Shown: in pieces, positions 53,092 to 62,055 of the stretch
Layout of the letters: every line of letters starts with the position of its first letter
Position numbering within the stretch: the first letter of the stretch is position 1
Source of the DNA: Planctomycetota bacterium
GTDB taxonomy: Bacteria; Planctomycetota; PLA2
Direction of reading: 5' to 3'
DNA length: 64,000 bases
Assembly: GCA_021776735.1 (NCBI GenBank)
Contig: JAJFFH010000027.1
Location: forward strand, 124,001 to 188,000
Made by a program: the position numbers and the translations under genes
Notes under the pieces: model-generated
Database searches by the model: none
Told to the model about the DNA's origin: nothing
What the model saw: only the letters and a program-made list of their open reading frames with translations

Positions 53092-54726
53092 ATGACCGAC
53101 TGGATTCGACTGTTGAACGAGGCGCCGCTCGCCGGGCTCATGCTCGTCGTGGCCCTGGGGTACTTGTTCGGACAGTTGTCCTGGCGCGGCCTCAGCCTCG
53201 GGCCGGCCGGAGGCACCTTGGGTGTGGCGATTCTGTTCGGGTCGTTCGGTCTATCGTTTCGCGCGCTGTACGGCATCGACAATCCGCCGGTCACCCTGGG
53301 CTCGCTCGGGTTCGCGCTGTTTATCTACTCCGTCGGGTTCGAGGCCGGGCCGCGGTTTTTCGCGAGCTTGCGCGGCGGCACGGGCTGGCGGTTCGTTTCG
53401 GTCGGCGTGGTCGTCAACGTTGTGGCCCTTGCCGTGGTGGTCATCGCGGGTCGCCTGCTCGGACTCAACGCGTCCGTCACGGCCGGTGTTTTGGCGGGTG
53501 CGCTAACGAGCGCGCCGACCTACGCAGCTGCGGCCGAGGTCTGCCAGGACGCGTCCGCGCTCGCCGTCAGCTTCGCCCTGACCTATCCGGTCGGCCTCGC
53601 GGGGGTCGTCGTGCTCGTCCAGTTCATGCCACGTCTGGCACGCGTGAGTCTCACCAGCGAGGAAGAGGACCCCGAAGAGATGCCGCGTCCGCGCAGCCCG
53701 GAGCTCGAGCGTGCCTTCGAGGTCTCGGACGACAAGATCTGCGGCAAGACGTTGAAGAATCTGGACCTGACGCACACGACGGGGTGCTTCATCGTGCGTA
53801 TCCACCGGGGCAGCGAGGTGCTGGCCCCGTCCGCCGAGACGACGCTGGAAGCGGGCGACCATGTCATGGCCCGCGGCCGCTTCGACGAACTCGAAGTGTT
53901 TGCCCGGATTGTCGGCCCGGAGGTCTACGACCGGGATCTGCTGGACGCGATGCCACCGTCGCGCCGCGTGCGCATCTCCGGGCGCGGAATCGACGGCAAG
54001 TCGCTGCGCGACCTCGAGCTCACCCGGCGTCACCGCTGTCTCGTCACCTCGATCACCCGCGGAGAGGTGGTGCTCGAGCCGTGGCCCGAGTTGCCGCTGC
54101 AGCGCGACGACGTCTTGGAAATCGTGGGGCCGCGCGAGGGCGTGCGCGCCGCCGCGGAGGAACTCGGACGATTCGAGCGATCGACCGACGAGACCGACAT
54201 CGCGATCTACGCCGGTGGGATTTGTCTCGGCATCCTGCTGGGCCGGCTGCGACTGCCGATCGGCGCGTTCGACTTCCGACTCGGCCTGGCCGGCGGGCTC
54301 CTGCTGACGGGCGTGGTTCTGGGCCGGTACCGCCGCCTGGGTCCGTTCAGCGCGCATGTGCCCCAAGCCGCGCGCCAGCTCGTGCGCGACCTGGGGATTC
54401 TTCTGTTTGTCGCGGAAACCGGTGTGCGTGCCGGCGAAAGCCCTTTCCTGGGCCTGCGCGACGCCCTTGCGCCCGCGTTGATCGTGGGAGTGCTGGCGAC
54501 GCTGATTCCTGTTCTGGCCGCCTGGGCGATCGGGCAATTCGTGTTTCGCCTGCGTCCCGTGGACACGTGGGGCAGCATCGGCGGCGGCATGACCTCGTCC
54601 GCCGCACTCGTCGCACTGCGGCGCGCGGCGGACAGCAACGAGCCCGCGTTGTCGTACGCCGCGTCCTACGCCGTGGCGAGTGTGCTCGTCACCGTCGCGG
54701 GGCCACTCGTGGTCTGGCTCATGTGA
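53092..54726 (+). CDS. AspT/YidE-family transporter with two TrkA-C domains
   Basis: 544 residues. About five helices, then two RCK/TrkA-C domains (about 205-275, beginning DDKICGKTLKNLDL, and 285-355, GIDGKSLRDLEL), then six more helices with the family motif GSIGGGMTSSAALVALR near the end, mirrored by GALTSAPTYAAAAEV in the first half. AspT exchanges aspartate for alanine; relatives of this class are orphan anion antiporters. Substrate unknown. Start ATG 53092. Confidence 0.85.
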   Translation: MTDWIRLLNEAPLAGLMLVVALGYLFGQLSWRGLSLGPAGGTLGVAILFGSFGLSFRALYGIDNPPVTLGSLGFALFIYSVGFEAGPRFFASLRGGTGWRFVSVGVVVNVVALAVVVIAGRLLGLNASVTAGVLAGALTSAPTYAAAAEVCQDASALAVSFALTYPVGLAGVVVLVQFMPRLARVSLTSEEEDPEEMPRPRSPELERAFEVSDDKICGKTLKNLDLTHTTGCFIVRIHRGSEVLAPSAETTLEAGDHVMARGRFDELEVFARIVGPEVYDRDLLDAMPPSRRVRISGRGIDGKSLRDLELTRRHRCLVTSITRGEVVLEPWPELPLQRDDVLEIVGPREGVRAAAEELGRFERSTDETDIAIYAGGICLGILLGRLRLPIGAFDFRLGLAGGLLLTGVVLGRYRRLGPFSAHVPQAARQLVRDLGILLFVAETGVRAGESPFLGLRDALAPALIVGVLATLIPVLAAWAIGQFVFRLRPVDTWGSIGGGMTSSAALVALRRAADSNEPALSYAASYAVASVLVTVAGPLVVWLM

Positions 54727-54804
54727 TCCCCCGTGTCCCAAAAAGAGCCGCGCGCCGTTCAATCCGGGGTGCGCGCCGCGCCGATAGCGAAAGGGGTTTA
54801 TGCA

Positions 54805-55902
54805 ATGACGATCCCGACACGCACAGCGCCTGCACGAATTGGGCCGACACACATTGGACGCGCGGAGCTGGCCGCAAGCCTCGCCGAGGAACTCGGACTG
54901 CCGACCGACGGCGTCGAGGCGCTGCTCGATGAAGTCGGGATCGCCGTCGTGCAGCTGCTTCGCGAGGGTCATGCCGTCGAGCTGGGGTCTGCCATGACAC
55001 TGTCGCTGGATGACGGGATCGAGGTCGGCGGGATCGAGGTGGGGGAGTCGACGCCGTCCGTTCCGGCGCGCGCCACCACGCCTCGCACGGGCGAGGTCGT
55101 GTTCTTGTCCAAGCGCCCCGGCGCGTTTCGCAACCAGCTCCTGGACCACTGCCGCGCGCAGGGCCTCGCAACGTTCGAGGCGGCGGCGGGCGCGGACGCG
55201 TTGCGGCGGCTCGACCACAAGTCGCCGAGCGCGGTCGTCTTCGAGGGCGAGGCGCCAGGCTGGCGCGAGCTATTGCGCGAACTCAAGTGCACGCCCGCGA
55301 CCAACCGCGTGCCGATTGTCGGGCTCTTCACCGAGGACGACATCGCCCGGCCCGTTACGCAGCTCACCGTGCAGCCTGACATCGCGATGTTTTTGGATCC
55401 GTGTCCGTTCGAGCGGTTCCTCGAGGAGGCGGGAGCGGCGTTGTTGTCGAACCGTCAGGGGAAGCGCACGGACGGCGATGTCTTCGAGATGGAGGCGCAT
55501 CTGTCCGGTGCGCAGGGCGATCGGCGGGACCTGTGCGCGCTGATCGAGGAGATGCTCCACCGCGCCGCGCTGCCCGAGTACTTTTGCCGCGAGGCACGCC
55601 GGGCGCTTTCCGAGATCCTGGACAACGCCGTGCGCCACGGCCACGATCGCGACGAGCAGCGCACCGTCACGCTGCGTACCGTGCTCGACGCTCGACAGTT
55701 GGTCCTGGCGGTCCGCGACTCCGGCGACGGCTTCACGCACGGATCGGCCCTCTCGACGGCGCGCGCCGCTGCCGCGCGTCCGGCGGGACCGCGCGAACCG
55801 GGACTGGTCCGCCTGCTACGGCTCGTGGACGGCGTCGATTTCAACCGCCGCGGAAACGAAGTCGCCCTGCAAAAGCGCCGTCCGACCTCCGGACGACGCT
55901 AG
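54805..55902 (+). CDS. HU-like / receiver-like / RsbW-type ATPase fusion
   Basis: 365 residues from ATG 54805 (AAAGGGG 8 nt upstream); GTG 54733 would add 24. Three parts: residues about 17-68 match the helical half of HU/IHF (GRAELAASLAEELGLPTDGVEALLDEV...LREGHAVEL); about 75-185 is receiver-like (VVFLSKRPGAFRNQ...SAVVFEGEAPGW...VPIVGLFTEDD) but lacks the usual Asp-Asp pair; about 225-360 is a GHKL ATPase of the anti-sigma type (ALSEILDNAVRHGHD; AVRDSGDGF). An exact dispersed word lies in the second linker (Thr-Asp-Gly-Asp-Val). Probably a regulator. The stop overlaps that of the convergent napB-like gene. Confidence 0.65.
   Translation: MTIPTRTAPARIGPTHIGRAELAASLAEELGLPTDGVEALLDEVGIAVVQLLREGHAVELGSAMTLSLDDGIEVGGIEVGESTPSVPARATTPRTGEVVFLSKRPGAFRNQLLDHCRAQGLATFEAAAGADALRRLDHKSPSAVVFEGEAPGWRELLRELKCTPATNRVPIVGLFTEDDIARPVTQLTVQPDIAMFLDPCPFERFLEEAGAALLSNRQGKRTDGDVFEMEAHLSGAQGDRRDLCALIEEMLHRAALPEYFCREARRALSEILDNAVRHGHDRDEQRTVTLRTVLDARQLVLAVRDSGDGFTHGSALSTARAAAARPAGPREPGLVRLLRLVDGVDFNRRGNEVALQKRRPTSGRR
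55469..55481 (+). repeat. Dispersed word, exact copy
   Basis: In sense orientation in the linker before the ATPase domain (Arg-Thr-Asp-Gly-Asp-Val-Phe-Glu). Confidence 0.85.
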
Positions 55903-56468
55903 CGAGTGAACTCGGTGGTCGTGCGACGGGCCAGGTGGCACTGCGTGCACCTTGTGCGCTCCGGGTGATCGCAGCGGATTTCTTCGCGGGCGGCCGGGCC
56001 CGTATGGCACGCCTGGCAGTTCTCGCGCATGAACAGGGCGTGGGGCATGACCGGCGGTGCCAGCGGATGGTGCCGCTTGCCCGTGCGCAGGTCCTGCTTG
56101 AGGCCCGCGAAGCTGCTCTGGCGGAACTTCTTGTCGGTGGTCTTGAACACATGGCACTGCACGCAACGCGCGACCGCGGAGAGACCCGTCGTCTCGCCGT
56201 GGGGCATGTTCGGGGCGAAGCCGACGCCGGGAACTTCCATGCCCTTGGGCTTGTGGCAGTTCGTGCACGCCATCCGGAAGTCCTTGTGGGCGATGACCGG
56301 CGGGGCGCCATCGAATGCCCGGCGTTTTGCTCGGGTTGCTGCGGAGCCCTTCAATGCCTCTCCGCGATTCGGGACCGCCATGTCGGGAACATCGCCGTCC
56401 GTTTGCTTCCCGCACGATGCCGCGACGCCCAGGACGCCGAGACAGAGGAAAAGTCCGAGCCACCTCAC
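55899..56468 (-). CDS. napB: NapB-like tetrahaem cytochrome c lipoprotein
   Basis: 189 residues from GTG 56468, which overlaps the napA stop (GTGA); GTG 56492 is possible. Signal peptide with lipobox VAASC. Four CxxCH sites: CTNCH, CVQCH, CQACH and CTQCH, plus PPVIAHKDF and PPVMPHALF patches resembling the NapB PPLIPH signature. Standard NapB has two haems, so this is a doubled or different small cytochrome. An exact dispersed word lies just after the lipobox (Lys-Gln-Thr-Asp-Gly-Asp-Val). It would reduce NapA. Confidence 0.75.
   Translation of the reverse strand: MRWLGLFLCLGVLGVAASCGKQTDGDVPDMAVPNRGEALKGSAATRAKRRAFDGAPPVIAHKDFRMACTNCHKPKGMEVPGVGFAPNMPHGETTGLSAVARCVQCHVFKTTDKKFRQSSFAGLKQDLRTGKRHHPLAPPVMPHALFMRENCQACHTGPAAREEIRCDHPERTRCTQCHLARRTTTEFTR
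56389..56401 (-). repeat. Dispersed word, exact copy
   Basis: Complement of CGGACGGCGATGT, in sense orientation in the linker after the lipoprotein signal of the NapB-like gene; shares the GCAAA flank with copies 2290 and 40197. Confidence 0.85.
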
Positions 56469-58819
56469 ACGCGTTCGATCCGGACGGCGCACTTCTTGTA
56501 GTCCGGCTCCTTGCTGATGTTACACATCGCGTCCAGGGTGAGGAGGTTGATCCGCCGGCCTTCGTCGAAGAACGGGACGAAGACACTGCCGCGCGGCGGG
56601 CGGCCGCGGCGATCGACGTGTACCGTGAGTTCAAGCGAACCGCGCCGGCTGGCGACGCGGACCGTATCGCCGTCCTTGACGCCCAGTTCGGTCGCATCCG
56701 CGCGGTTGAGCTCAACGTACGCCTCCGGTACGGCCTGGTGCAGCTCCTTGACGCGCCGCGTCATCGAGCCTGAGTGCCAGTGCTCCAGGACCCGACCGGT
56801 GCACAGCCAGAACGGGTACTCGTTGTCCGGCTCCTCGGCCGGCGGGTGATACGGGCGCAGCCAGAACGCGGCCTTTTCGCCGTAGCCCTTCGCCTTGTAG
56901 AAGTGCACGCCCTTCGCCTTCTTGACATAGGGGTCGTGGCCGGCGGCGTAGCGGTACCGCGTTTCCTTGCCGTCGATGACCGGCCAGCGCAGGCCGCGCG
57001 TTTCGCGGAGCTGTTTGTAGCTCGCGACGTCCTTGGCCCGCCCGAGGGTGAACTTGCGGTACTCCTCCCACATCGGCTCGTGCCAGTTGTCGTCGGGCCA
57101 CGGGAACAGATGATCCATGCCCATCCGCTTGGCGACCTGGATGAACTGCCAGGCGTCCTCCTTGGCTTCGCCCGGCGGATCCACCAGTCGGTCCCACTGC
57201 TGCGTGCGGCGCTCGGTATTGCCGAACACGCCTTCGCGCTCGATCCACGCGGCGGCGGGCAGGATCAGGTCCGCCCGGTCCGTTGTGGGGGTGGGGTACA
57301 TGTCCGACACGACGAGGAACTGGTCGTCGCCGTGGCGCTCTTCGATGCGGCTCAGGTGCGGAATCGTCATCCAGGGGTTGGTCGTCTGGACCCACATCAC
57401 CTTGACGTCGCCGCGCGACCACGCGCGGAACAGGTCCATGGCGTGGTAGCCGGGCTTCTTCGGGATCGTGCCCGGCTTGACACCCCAGATCTCTTCGGCG
57501 ATGTCTCGGTGTTTCTTCTTCATCACGACCATGTCGGCGGGCAGGCGGTTCGCGAGCGTGCCTACCTCGCGTACCGTGCCGCATGCCGACGGCTGGCCGG
57601 TGATCGAGAACGGATTGCTGCCCGGCTTGCTGATCTTGCCCGTGATCAGGTGCAGGTCCGTGATGAGGTTGTTCATCCACGTGCCGCGGGAGTGCTGATT
57701 CACGCCCATGCACCACGTGCTGACCGTGCCGCGCGAGCGATCACCGTACAGCTTGCCGAGCGCTTCGATCTGCGCGACCGGTACGCCGGAGATCCTGCTG
57801 ACCTTCTCGGGCGTGTAGTCGTCGAGAAACGTCTTGAGTTCCGCGAAGCTCGACGGCTTCGCCTTGTCCTTGAATCCGTACCGCTCGGCGTTCTTGCCAT
57901 AGCAGCCGTAGCCGATTGTCTTCAGGTCCTCGATGCCGCGGCGGAAGACGACGTTCTCCTTGACGAAGGCCTCGTCGACCCAGCCGTTCTTCACGATCAG
58001 GTGGAGGATGCCGTTCGCAAGCGCCAGGTCCGAGCCCGGGCGGAATTCCACATACATGTCCGCGTAGTCCGTTGTCGGCGTACGGCGGGTCCCGAGGTCG
58101 ATGATCCGCACGCCCGGCCTTTTTCGCTTCGACTCGAGCATGCGTGAAAAGAGGACCGGATGCATCTCGGCCGCGTTGTGGCCCCAGAGGACGATGTCGT
58201 CGGCGGCTTCGAAGTCGTCGTAGCAGCCCATCGGCTCGTCGCTCTGGAACTGCGTGACGAACCCCATCACGGCCGAAGCCATGCACAGGCGGGCGTTCGG
58301 CTCGATGTTGTTCGAGCGCATGCCGCCCTTGATCCACTTCAGGGCCGCGTACCCGTCGAACACGCTCCACTGGCCGGAGCCGTAGATCGAGACCGACTCG
58401 GGCCCGTGCGCGGCGAGCGCCTCCTTGTATTTTTGGGCGACGAGGTCGAGCGCCTCGTCCCAGGAAATCTTCTTGAACGAGCCGTCGGACTGGCGGCGCA
58501 GGGGGTGAGTGAGCCGGTCTTTTCCGTACAAGAAGCCCGGTAGGTGGTAGCCCTTGACGCACAGGAGGCCGCGGTTGACCGGACTCTTCTCGTCGCCTCG
58601 CACGGCGATCGCCCTGCCATCCTTGACGCCGACTTCGACGCCACAGCCCGTGCCACAAAAACGGCACGGCGCCTTGCCCCAGGTCAGGTCCGACGGATCG
58701 ATCTGCTGCGCTGCGCCGGCGATCCGCTCCGCTTCCTGCTTGTCGCCGCAGGAGAACGCGCAGACCCCCAGCGCGGTCGCACCGATACCCTTCAGAAAGT
58801 CGCGCCGATCCGCGGTCAC
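56465..58819 (-). CDS. napA: Periplasmic nitrate reductase catalytic subunit
   Basis: 784 residues. Tat signal DRRDFLKGIGATALG. 4Fe-4S site CRFCGTGC...LLCVKG in the NapA pattern. Molybdenum ligand Cys in NARLCMASAVMGF. NapA-typical stretches: MGVNQHSRGTWMNNLITDLHLITGKIS and ITGQPSACGTVREVGT. It reduces nitrate to nitrite in the periplasm with bis-MGD molybdenum. Start GTG 58819, one base after the octahaem gene's stop. NapC, NapD and NapE are absent, and electrons would come from the Rieske/cytochrome b pair and the NapB-like protein. Confidence 0.95.
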   Translation of the reverse strand: MTADRRDFLKGIGATALGVCAFSCGDKQEAERIAGAAQQIDPSDLTWGKAPCRFCGTGCGVEVGVKDGRAIAVRGDEKSPVNRGLLCVKGYHLPGFLYGKDRLTHPLRRQSDGSFKKISWDEALDLVAQKYKEALAAHGPESVSIYGSGQWSVFDGYAALKWIKGGMRSNNIEPNARLCMASAVMGFVTQFQSDEPMGCYDDFEAADDIVLWGHNAAEMHPVLFSRMLESKRKRPGVRIIDLGTRRTPTTDYADMYVEFRPGSDLALANGILHLIVKNGWVDEAFVKENVVFRRGIEDLKTIGYGCYGKNAERYGFKDKAKPSSFAELKTFLDDYTPEKVSRISGVPVAQIEALGKLYGDRSRGTVSTWCMGVNQHSRGTWMNNLITDLHLITGKISKPGSNPFSITGQPSACGTVREVGTLANRLPADMVVMKKKHRDIAEEIWGVKPGTIPKKPGYHAMDLFRAWSRGDVKVMWVQTTNPWMTIPHLSRIEERHGDDQFLVVSDMYPTPTTDRADLILPAAAWIEREGVFGNTERRTQQWDRLVDPPGEAKEDAWQFIQVAKRMGMDHLFPWPDDNWHEPMWEEYRKFTLGRAKDVASYKQLRETRGLRWPVIDGKETRYRYAAGHDPYVKKAKGVHFYKAKGYGEKAAFWLRPYHPPAEEPDNEYPFWLCTGRVLEHWHSGSMTRRVKELHQAVPEAYVELNRADATELGVKDGDTVRVASRRGSLELTVHVDRRGRPPRGSVFVPFFDEGRRINLLTLDAMCNISKEPDYKKCAVRIERV

Positions 58820-58820
58820 G

Positions 58821-60428
58821 TTACTTGCCCACTTTCGCCGTGGCCTGCCATTTGTGCTCGGGCCGCGCCAGAATCGCGTTGATGACGTCGAGGACCGCTT
58901 GGCCCTCCTTGGCCTTGCCGTCCTTCTTGGCGTGTTCCGCGATCTCGCGCGCCTGCGGGATCATCTCCATGTAGAAGCGCTCGGCGACCTCGTACATGCC
59001 GTGCCAGTGCGCGTAGTCGGGCGCCATCATGGATGCGCCGTGCCGCGCGCGCCGGCCCTCGTGGTGCCAGAGGTAAAACCACGTCCACTCGATTTCCTCG
59101 TCGAACTGCGGCTTCGAGATCAGCTTGTTGGCGCGCAGCGCCTTCATGATCTGCTGGCCCGGCTTGCCGAACTTCTCGTTATAGAGCTGCAGGAAGTCGT
59201 CGTACTGCTTGTAGAAGGACGTGACGTAGTCCGGCGTGTGGCAATGCGAGCAGACCTCCTGCATCCGCTGGCGCTTCTGCATCCAGGAGTCGTGGACGAG
59301 AGCCCGACGCTTTTCCGGATCCTTTTCCTTGATGACCCTGTGGTTGATGTCGGTGTCCATCGCCATGCTGAGCGGCGGCCGGTTCGTCCAGGAGATGCGC
59401 TCGCCCGGGTCGTGGGTCACCTTGCCGTTGTTGCGCAGGTTGCCGGACATGTGGCACGTCGCGCAGGTCGGGGCGGCCGAGTAGTCCTTGCCGAGCACCC
59501 ACGACTTCGAGTCCAGGTTCATCTTGTGTTTGAGGTCGCGGTAGGCGATGCCGTGCTTGCTCTCCTCGTAGATTTCCTTTTGCGGATGGTCCGGGCCCAG
59601 GTGGCACTTGCCGCAGTTCTCGGGCTGGCGCGCGCGGCGCGGCGAGAAGTCGTGCCGGCTATGGCAGGCAGTGCACGATCCGCGCGAGCCGTCGAGGTTG
59701 AGCCGGCCGATGCCGGTGTTCGGCCACGTCTTGGGATCGAACTTGGGCCGGCCCCGCGCGTCGCGCAGGATGCGACCGACCGCGTTCAGGTTCGTGGGCT
59801 GTCCGGTCTTCGGGTCCGGCTTGAAGTCGTCTTGAGTCAGCGAGGTTCCGTCGCTCGACAGCAGGGCCATCTTGGAACCGTGGCACTGTTTGCAGCCGAC
59901 CATCGCACTCGCGAGGCCGTTTACGTCCTTGAGGTCTGCCCGTCCCGGCGTGGGGGAGTGCGGGTTGAAAATGCCCGAGCCGTCGCCCCGAAAGCCCTCG
60001 ACGACCTCGGCCAGGCGGTTGTCGAGCGACTCGAGGATGTTGCCGGCCTTGGCGTGGTGGCTGCGCTCGAACTCGTCGAACTCCGTCTTGTGGCAGCGCG
60101 AGCAATCGAGCGGCGTGACCACCGTGGCGATGACGTAGCCCTCGTGCCTGAACGAGTCCGCGTCCTTCTCGTCGGCCTGGTGGCACTCGACGCAGCCGAC
60201 ACCCTTTTCGGCGTGGGTGCTCCCGCGCCAGTGCGCGATGATGCCGGGGGTCTGCTCGACGTGGCACTCGACGCAGCGTTTGGAATTCTCGGGGACGGTG
60301 ATCACGTGTTCTGTGAGGCCGGCCTCCTGCTTGCGACGGTTGATCTCCTCGAACTGCACCACGATGAGCGACGCCAGGAACAGGAGGGCGAGGACGGTAA
60401 TGATGATCTGTTTTGTGCGAAGAGTCAT
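58821..60428 (-). CDS. Membrane-anchored HAO-like octahaem cytochrome c
   Basis: 535 residues from ATG 60428. N-terminal membrane helix (IIITVLALLFLASLIVVQF), then eight CxxCH sites: CVECH, CVECH, CSRCH, CKQCH, CTACH, CGKCH, CATCH and CSHCH. The stretch STHAEKGVGCVECHQAD...TVVTPLDCSRCHKTEFDEFERSHHAKAG and HHEGRRARHGASMMAPDYAHWHGMYEV are of the hydroxylamine oxidoreductase family. Whether it oxidises hydroxylamine or reduces nitrite cannot be settled by eye; the context with NapA favours reduction or an electron-relay role as the complex's c subunit. Confidence 0.88.
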   Translation of the reverse strand: MTLRTKQIIITVLALLFLASLIVVQFEEINRRKQEAGLTEHVITVPENSKRCVECHVEQTPGIIAHWRGSTHAEKGVGCVECHQADEKDADSFRHEGYVIATVVTPLDCSRCHKTEFDEFERSHHAKAGNILESLDNRLAEVVEGFRGDGSGIFNPHSPTPGRADLKDVNGLASAMVGCKQCHGSKMALLSSDGTSLTQDDFKPDPKTGQPTNLNAVGRILRDARGRPKFDPKTWPNTGIGRLNLDGSRGSCTACHSRHDFSPRRARQPENCGKCHLGPDHPQKEIYEESKHGIAYRDLKHKMNLDSKSWVLGKDYSAAPTCATCHMSGNLRNNGKVTHDPGERISWTNRPPLSMAMDTDINHRVIKEKDPEKRRALVHDSWMQKRQRMQEVCSHCHTPDYVTSFYKQYDDFLQLYNEKFGKPGQQIMKALRANKLISKPQFDEEIEWTWFYLWHHEGRRARHGASMMAPDYAHWHGMYEVAERFYMEMIPQAREIAEHAKKDGKAKEGQAVLDVINAILARPEHKWQATAKVGK

Positions 60429-60448
60429 GATTGCCCAGTACGGATGCG

Positions 60449-61495
60449 TTAGTGCGCGACGAGCGCTTCCCAGACGGTCAGGGTGATGATGACGAGGACG
60501 GCAACGATGCCGACGTACACGCTGATTTCGGACTTGGGCCGGCGCCGGCGGATGAATCCGTCGATGAACGGCCAGAGGAACATGACAAAGACGATGAATC
60601 CCATTGACAGGACGGCGGCCGTGCCCGGAAAGAGCTTGAGCCAGCGGAACGTGACGTAGAAAAACCACTCCGGTTTGATGACCTCGGGGGTTGTCAACGG
60701 ATCGGCCTGCGGCCCCATGGCCGCCGGAAAGATCGTCGCGAGCGCCGAGAGCAGGATCATCAGGACGAGGCCGATCTTCAGCTCCGTCATGACGTGGTCG
60801 GGCCAGAAGTTGAAGGTCTTCGAATCGCCGTCCTTTTCGTCCGGGTCTTCGAACTCCGTGACACCGTGGAGCCGGAGAAAGGCGACGTGGATGACCAGCA
60901 GCAGGACCATCAGCGTGGGGAGGATGGCCGCGTGCAGAATGAAGAACCGGCTGAGTGTGCGCTCGTTGTAGGCGTCACCGCCCAGCATCATCCGCTTCAG
61001 GAACGGCCCGATGAGCGGCACGGACTCGGTGATGTTCCCGCCGACCGTGGCGCCCCAGTAGCTGAGCTGCTCGAACACGAGGCTGTAGCCGGTGAAGCCG
61101 ACCATCAGCGTGCAGAGCAGCAGGAACATTCCGATGACCCAGTTCAGCTCTCGCGGCTTGCGGTACCCGCCCGTAAAGAACACCCGCATCTGGTGCAGGA
61201 TCACCGCCGCGACCATGAACGTGGCCGCCCACTTGTGGATGCTGCGGAGATACCAGCCGAAGGACGCCTCCTCGGTGATGTAGCGCACGGACTCGTATGC
61301 GGTCGAGGGCGAAGGCTGGTAGTTGAAGGCGAGCAGGATGCCCGTGATGATCTGCACCACGAACAGGTAGGCCGGCGTGCCGCCCAGGCAGAACCACCAG
61401 CGCTTGAGGTGCTTCGGGACCGGCTCGTTGGTCAAGGCCCGGAGGTCGTCGCCCGAGACCGGGACGCGCTCCTTCAGCCATGCGCGAATCGCCAC
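60449..61495 (-). CDS. Cytochrome b (fused form) of a second bc-like complex
   Basis: 348 residues, both halves in one chain. Haem ligands in SIHKWAATFM and ILHQMRVFFTG, and in RFFILHAAILP and LLVIHVAFLRLHG. The quinol-site motif is KPEWFFYV (PEWF instead of PEWY). Eight helices. Start GTG 61495 overlaps the Rieske stop by one base. It would oxidise menaquinol or ubiquinol and feed the octahaem protein and Nap. Confidence 0.92.
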   Translation of the reverse strand: MAIRAWLKERVPVSGDDLRALTNEPVPKHLKRWWFCLGGTPAYLFVVQIITGILLAFNYQPSPSTAYESVRYITEEASFGWYLRSIHKWAATFMVAAVILHQMRVFFTGGYRKPRELNWVIGMFLLLCTLMVGFTGYSLVFEQLSYWGATVGGNITESVPLIGPFLKRMMLGGDAYNERTLSRFFILHAAILPTLMVLLLVIHVAFLRLHGVTEFEDPDEKDGDSKTFNFWPDHVMTELKIGLVLMILLSALATIFPAAMGPQADPLTTPEVIKPEWFFYVTFRWLKLFPGTAAVLSMGFIVFVMFLWPFIDGFIRRRRPKSEISVYVGIVAVLVIITLTVWEALVAH

Positions 61496-62043
61496 TAGAC
61501 CGTCCCTCGACTGCCGAGACAGGCATCATGGCCGGGTCGGGCGAGGCCCGCGGCGATCGTGATCGACTCGATCGGAACTTCGATGTACAGCAGCCCGTCC
61601 GTAACCCGTAGCGCGTAGCGAAGGAGTTCCTGACCCTTGGGGGGGCCGCCGGTCCCGACGCCGTTCGCATCGAACGTGCCGTTGTGACACGGACAAAAGA
61701 ACTGGTTGTTTTGGGCCTCCCAGTGAACCTGGCAACCCAAGTGCGGGCAGGTGCTGGAGAGCGCGAGAAAGTCTCCTGCGGTCTCGCCGGGCCCCTTGCG
61801 GGCCACGACCACCGGCGCTCCGCCGGGTGTCTTGAAGTCGAGCGAACCGCCCAGATCGAGCGTCTCCGTCCGCGTGACGAAGAGCCACGCCGTGCGGATG
61901 TCACCCGCCGGGTAGAGGTAGCGCACCGCGTATCCGGCAAACGTGCCGTAGCTCGCGAGTAGACCGACAGCCATGGCTCCGGTCGTGATCTTGCCGAGGA
62001 AGTCGCGGCGGTCCGCTTCCGCTTCCGCTTCGCTGCTGCTCAT
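61495..62043 (-). CDS. Rieske iron-sulfur protein (Nap/HAO-like operon)
   Basis: 182 residues. Tat signal anchor (DRRDFLGKITTGAMAVGLLASYG), cluster ligands CPHLGC and CPCHNGTF. Quite different from the operon 1 Rieske protein, which has no Tat pair and a longer cytoplasmic head. ATG 62043. Confidence 0.94.
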   Translation of the reverse strand: MSSSEAEAEADRRDFLGKITTGAMAVGLLASYGTFAGYAVRYLYPAGDIRTAWLFVTRTETLDLGGSLDFKTPGGAPVVVARKGPGETAGDFLALSSTCPHLGCQVHWEAQNNQFFCPCHNGTFDANGVGTGGPPKGQELLRYALRVTDGLLYIEVPIESITIAAGLARPGHDACLGSRGTV

Positions 62044-62055
62044 GGGGTGGTGCTC

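Noticed and set aside
56465-58819. Selenocysteine in the molybdenum enzyme NapA
   Set aside because: The ligand codon encodes Cys (NARLCMAS); no in-frame TGA.
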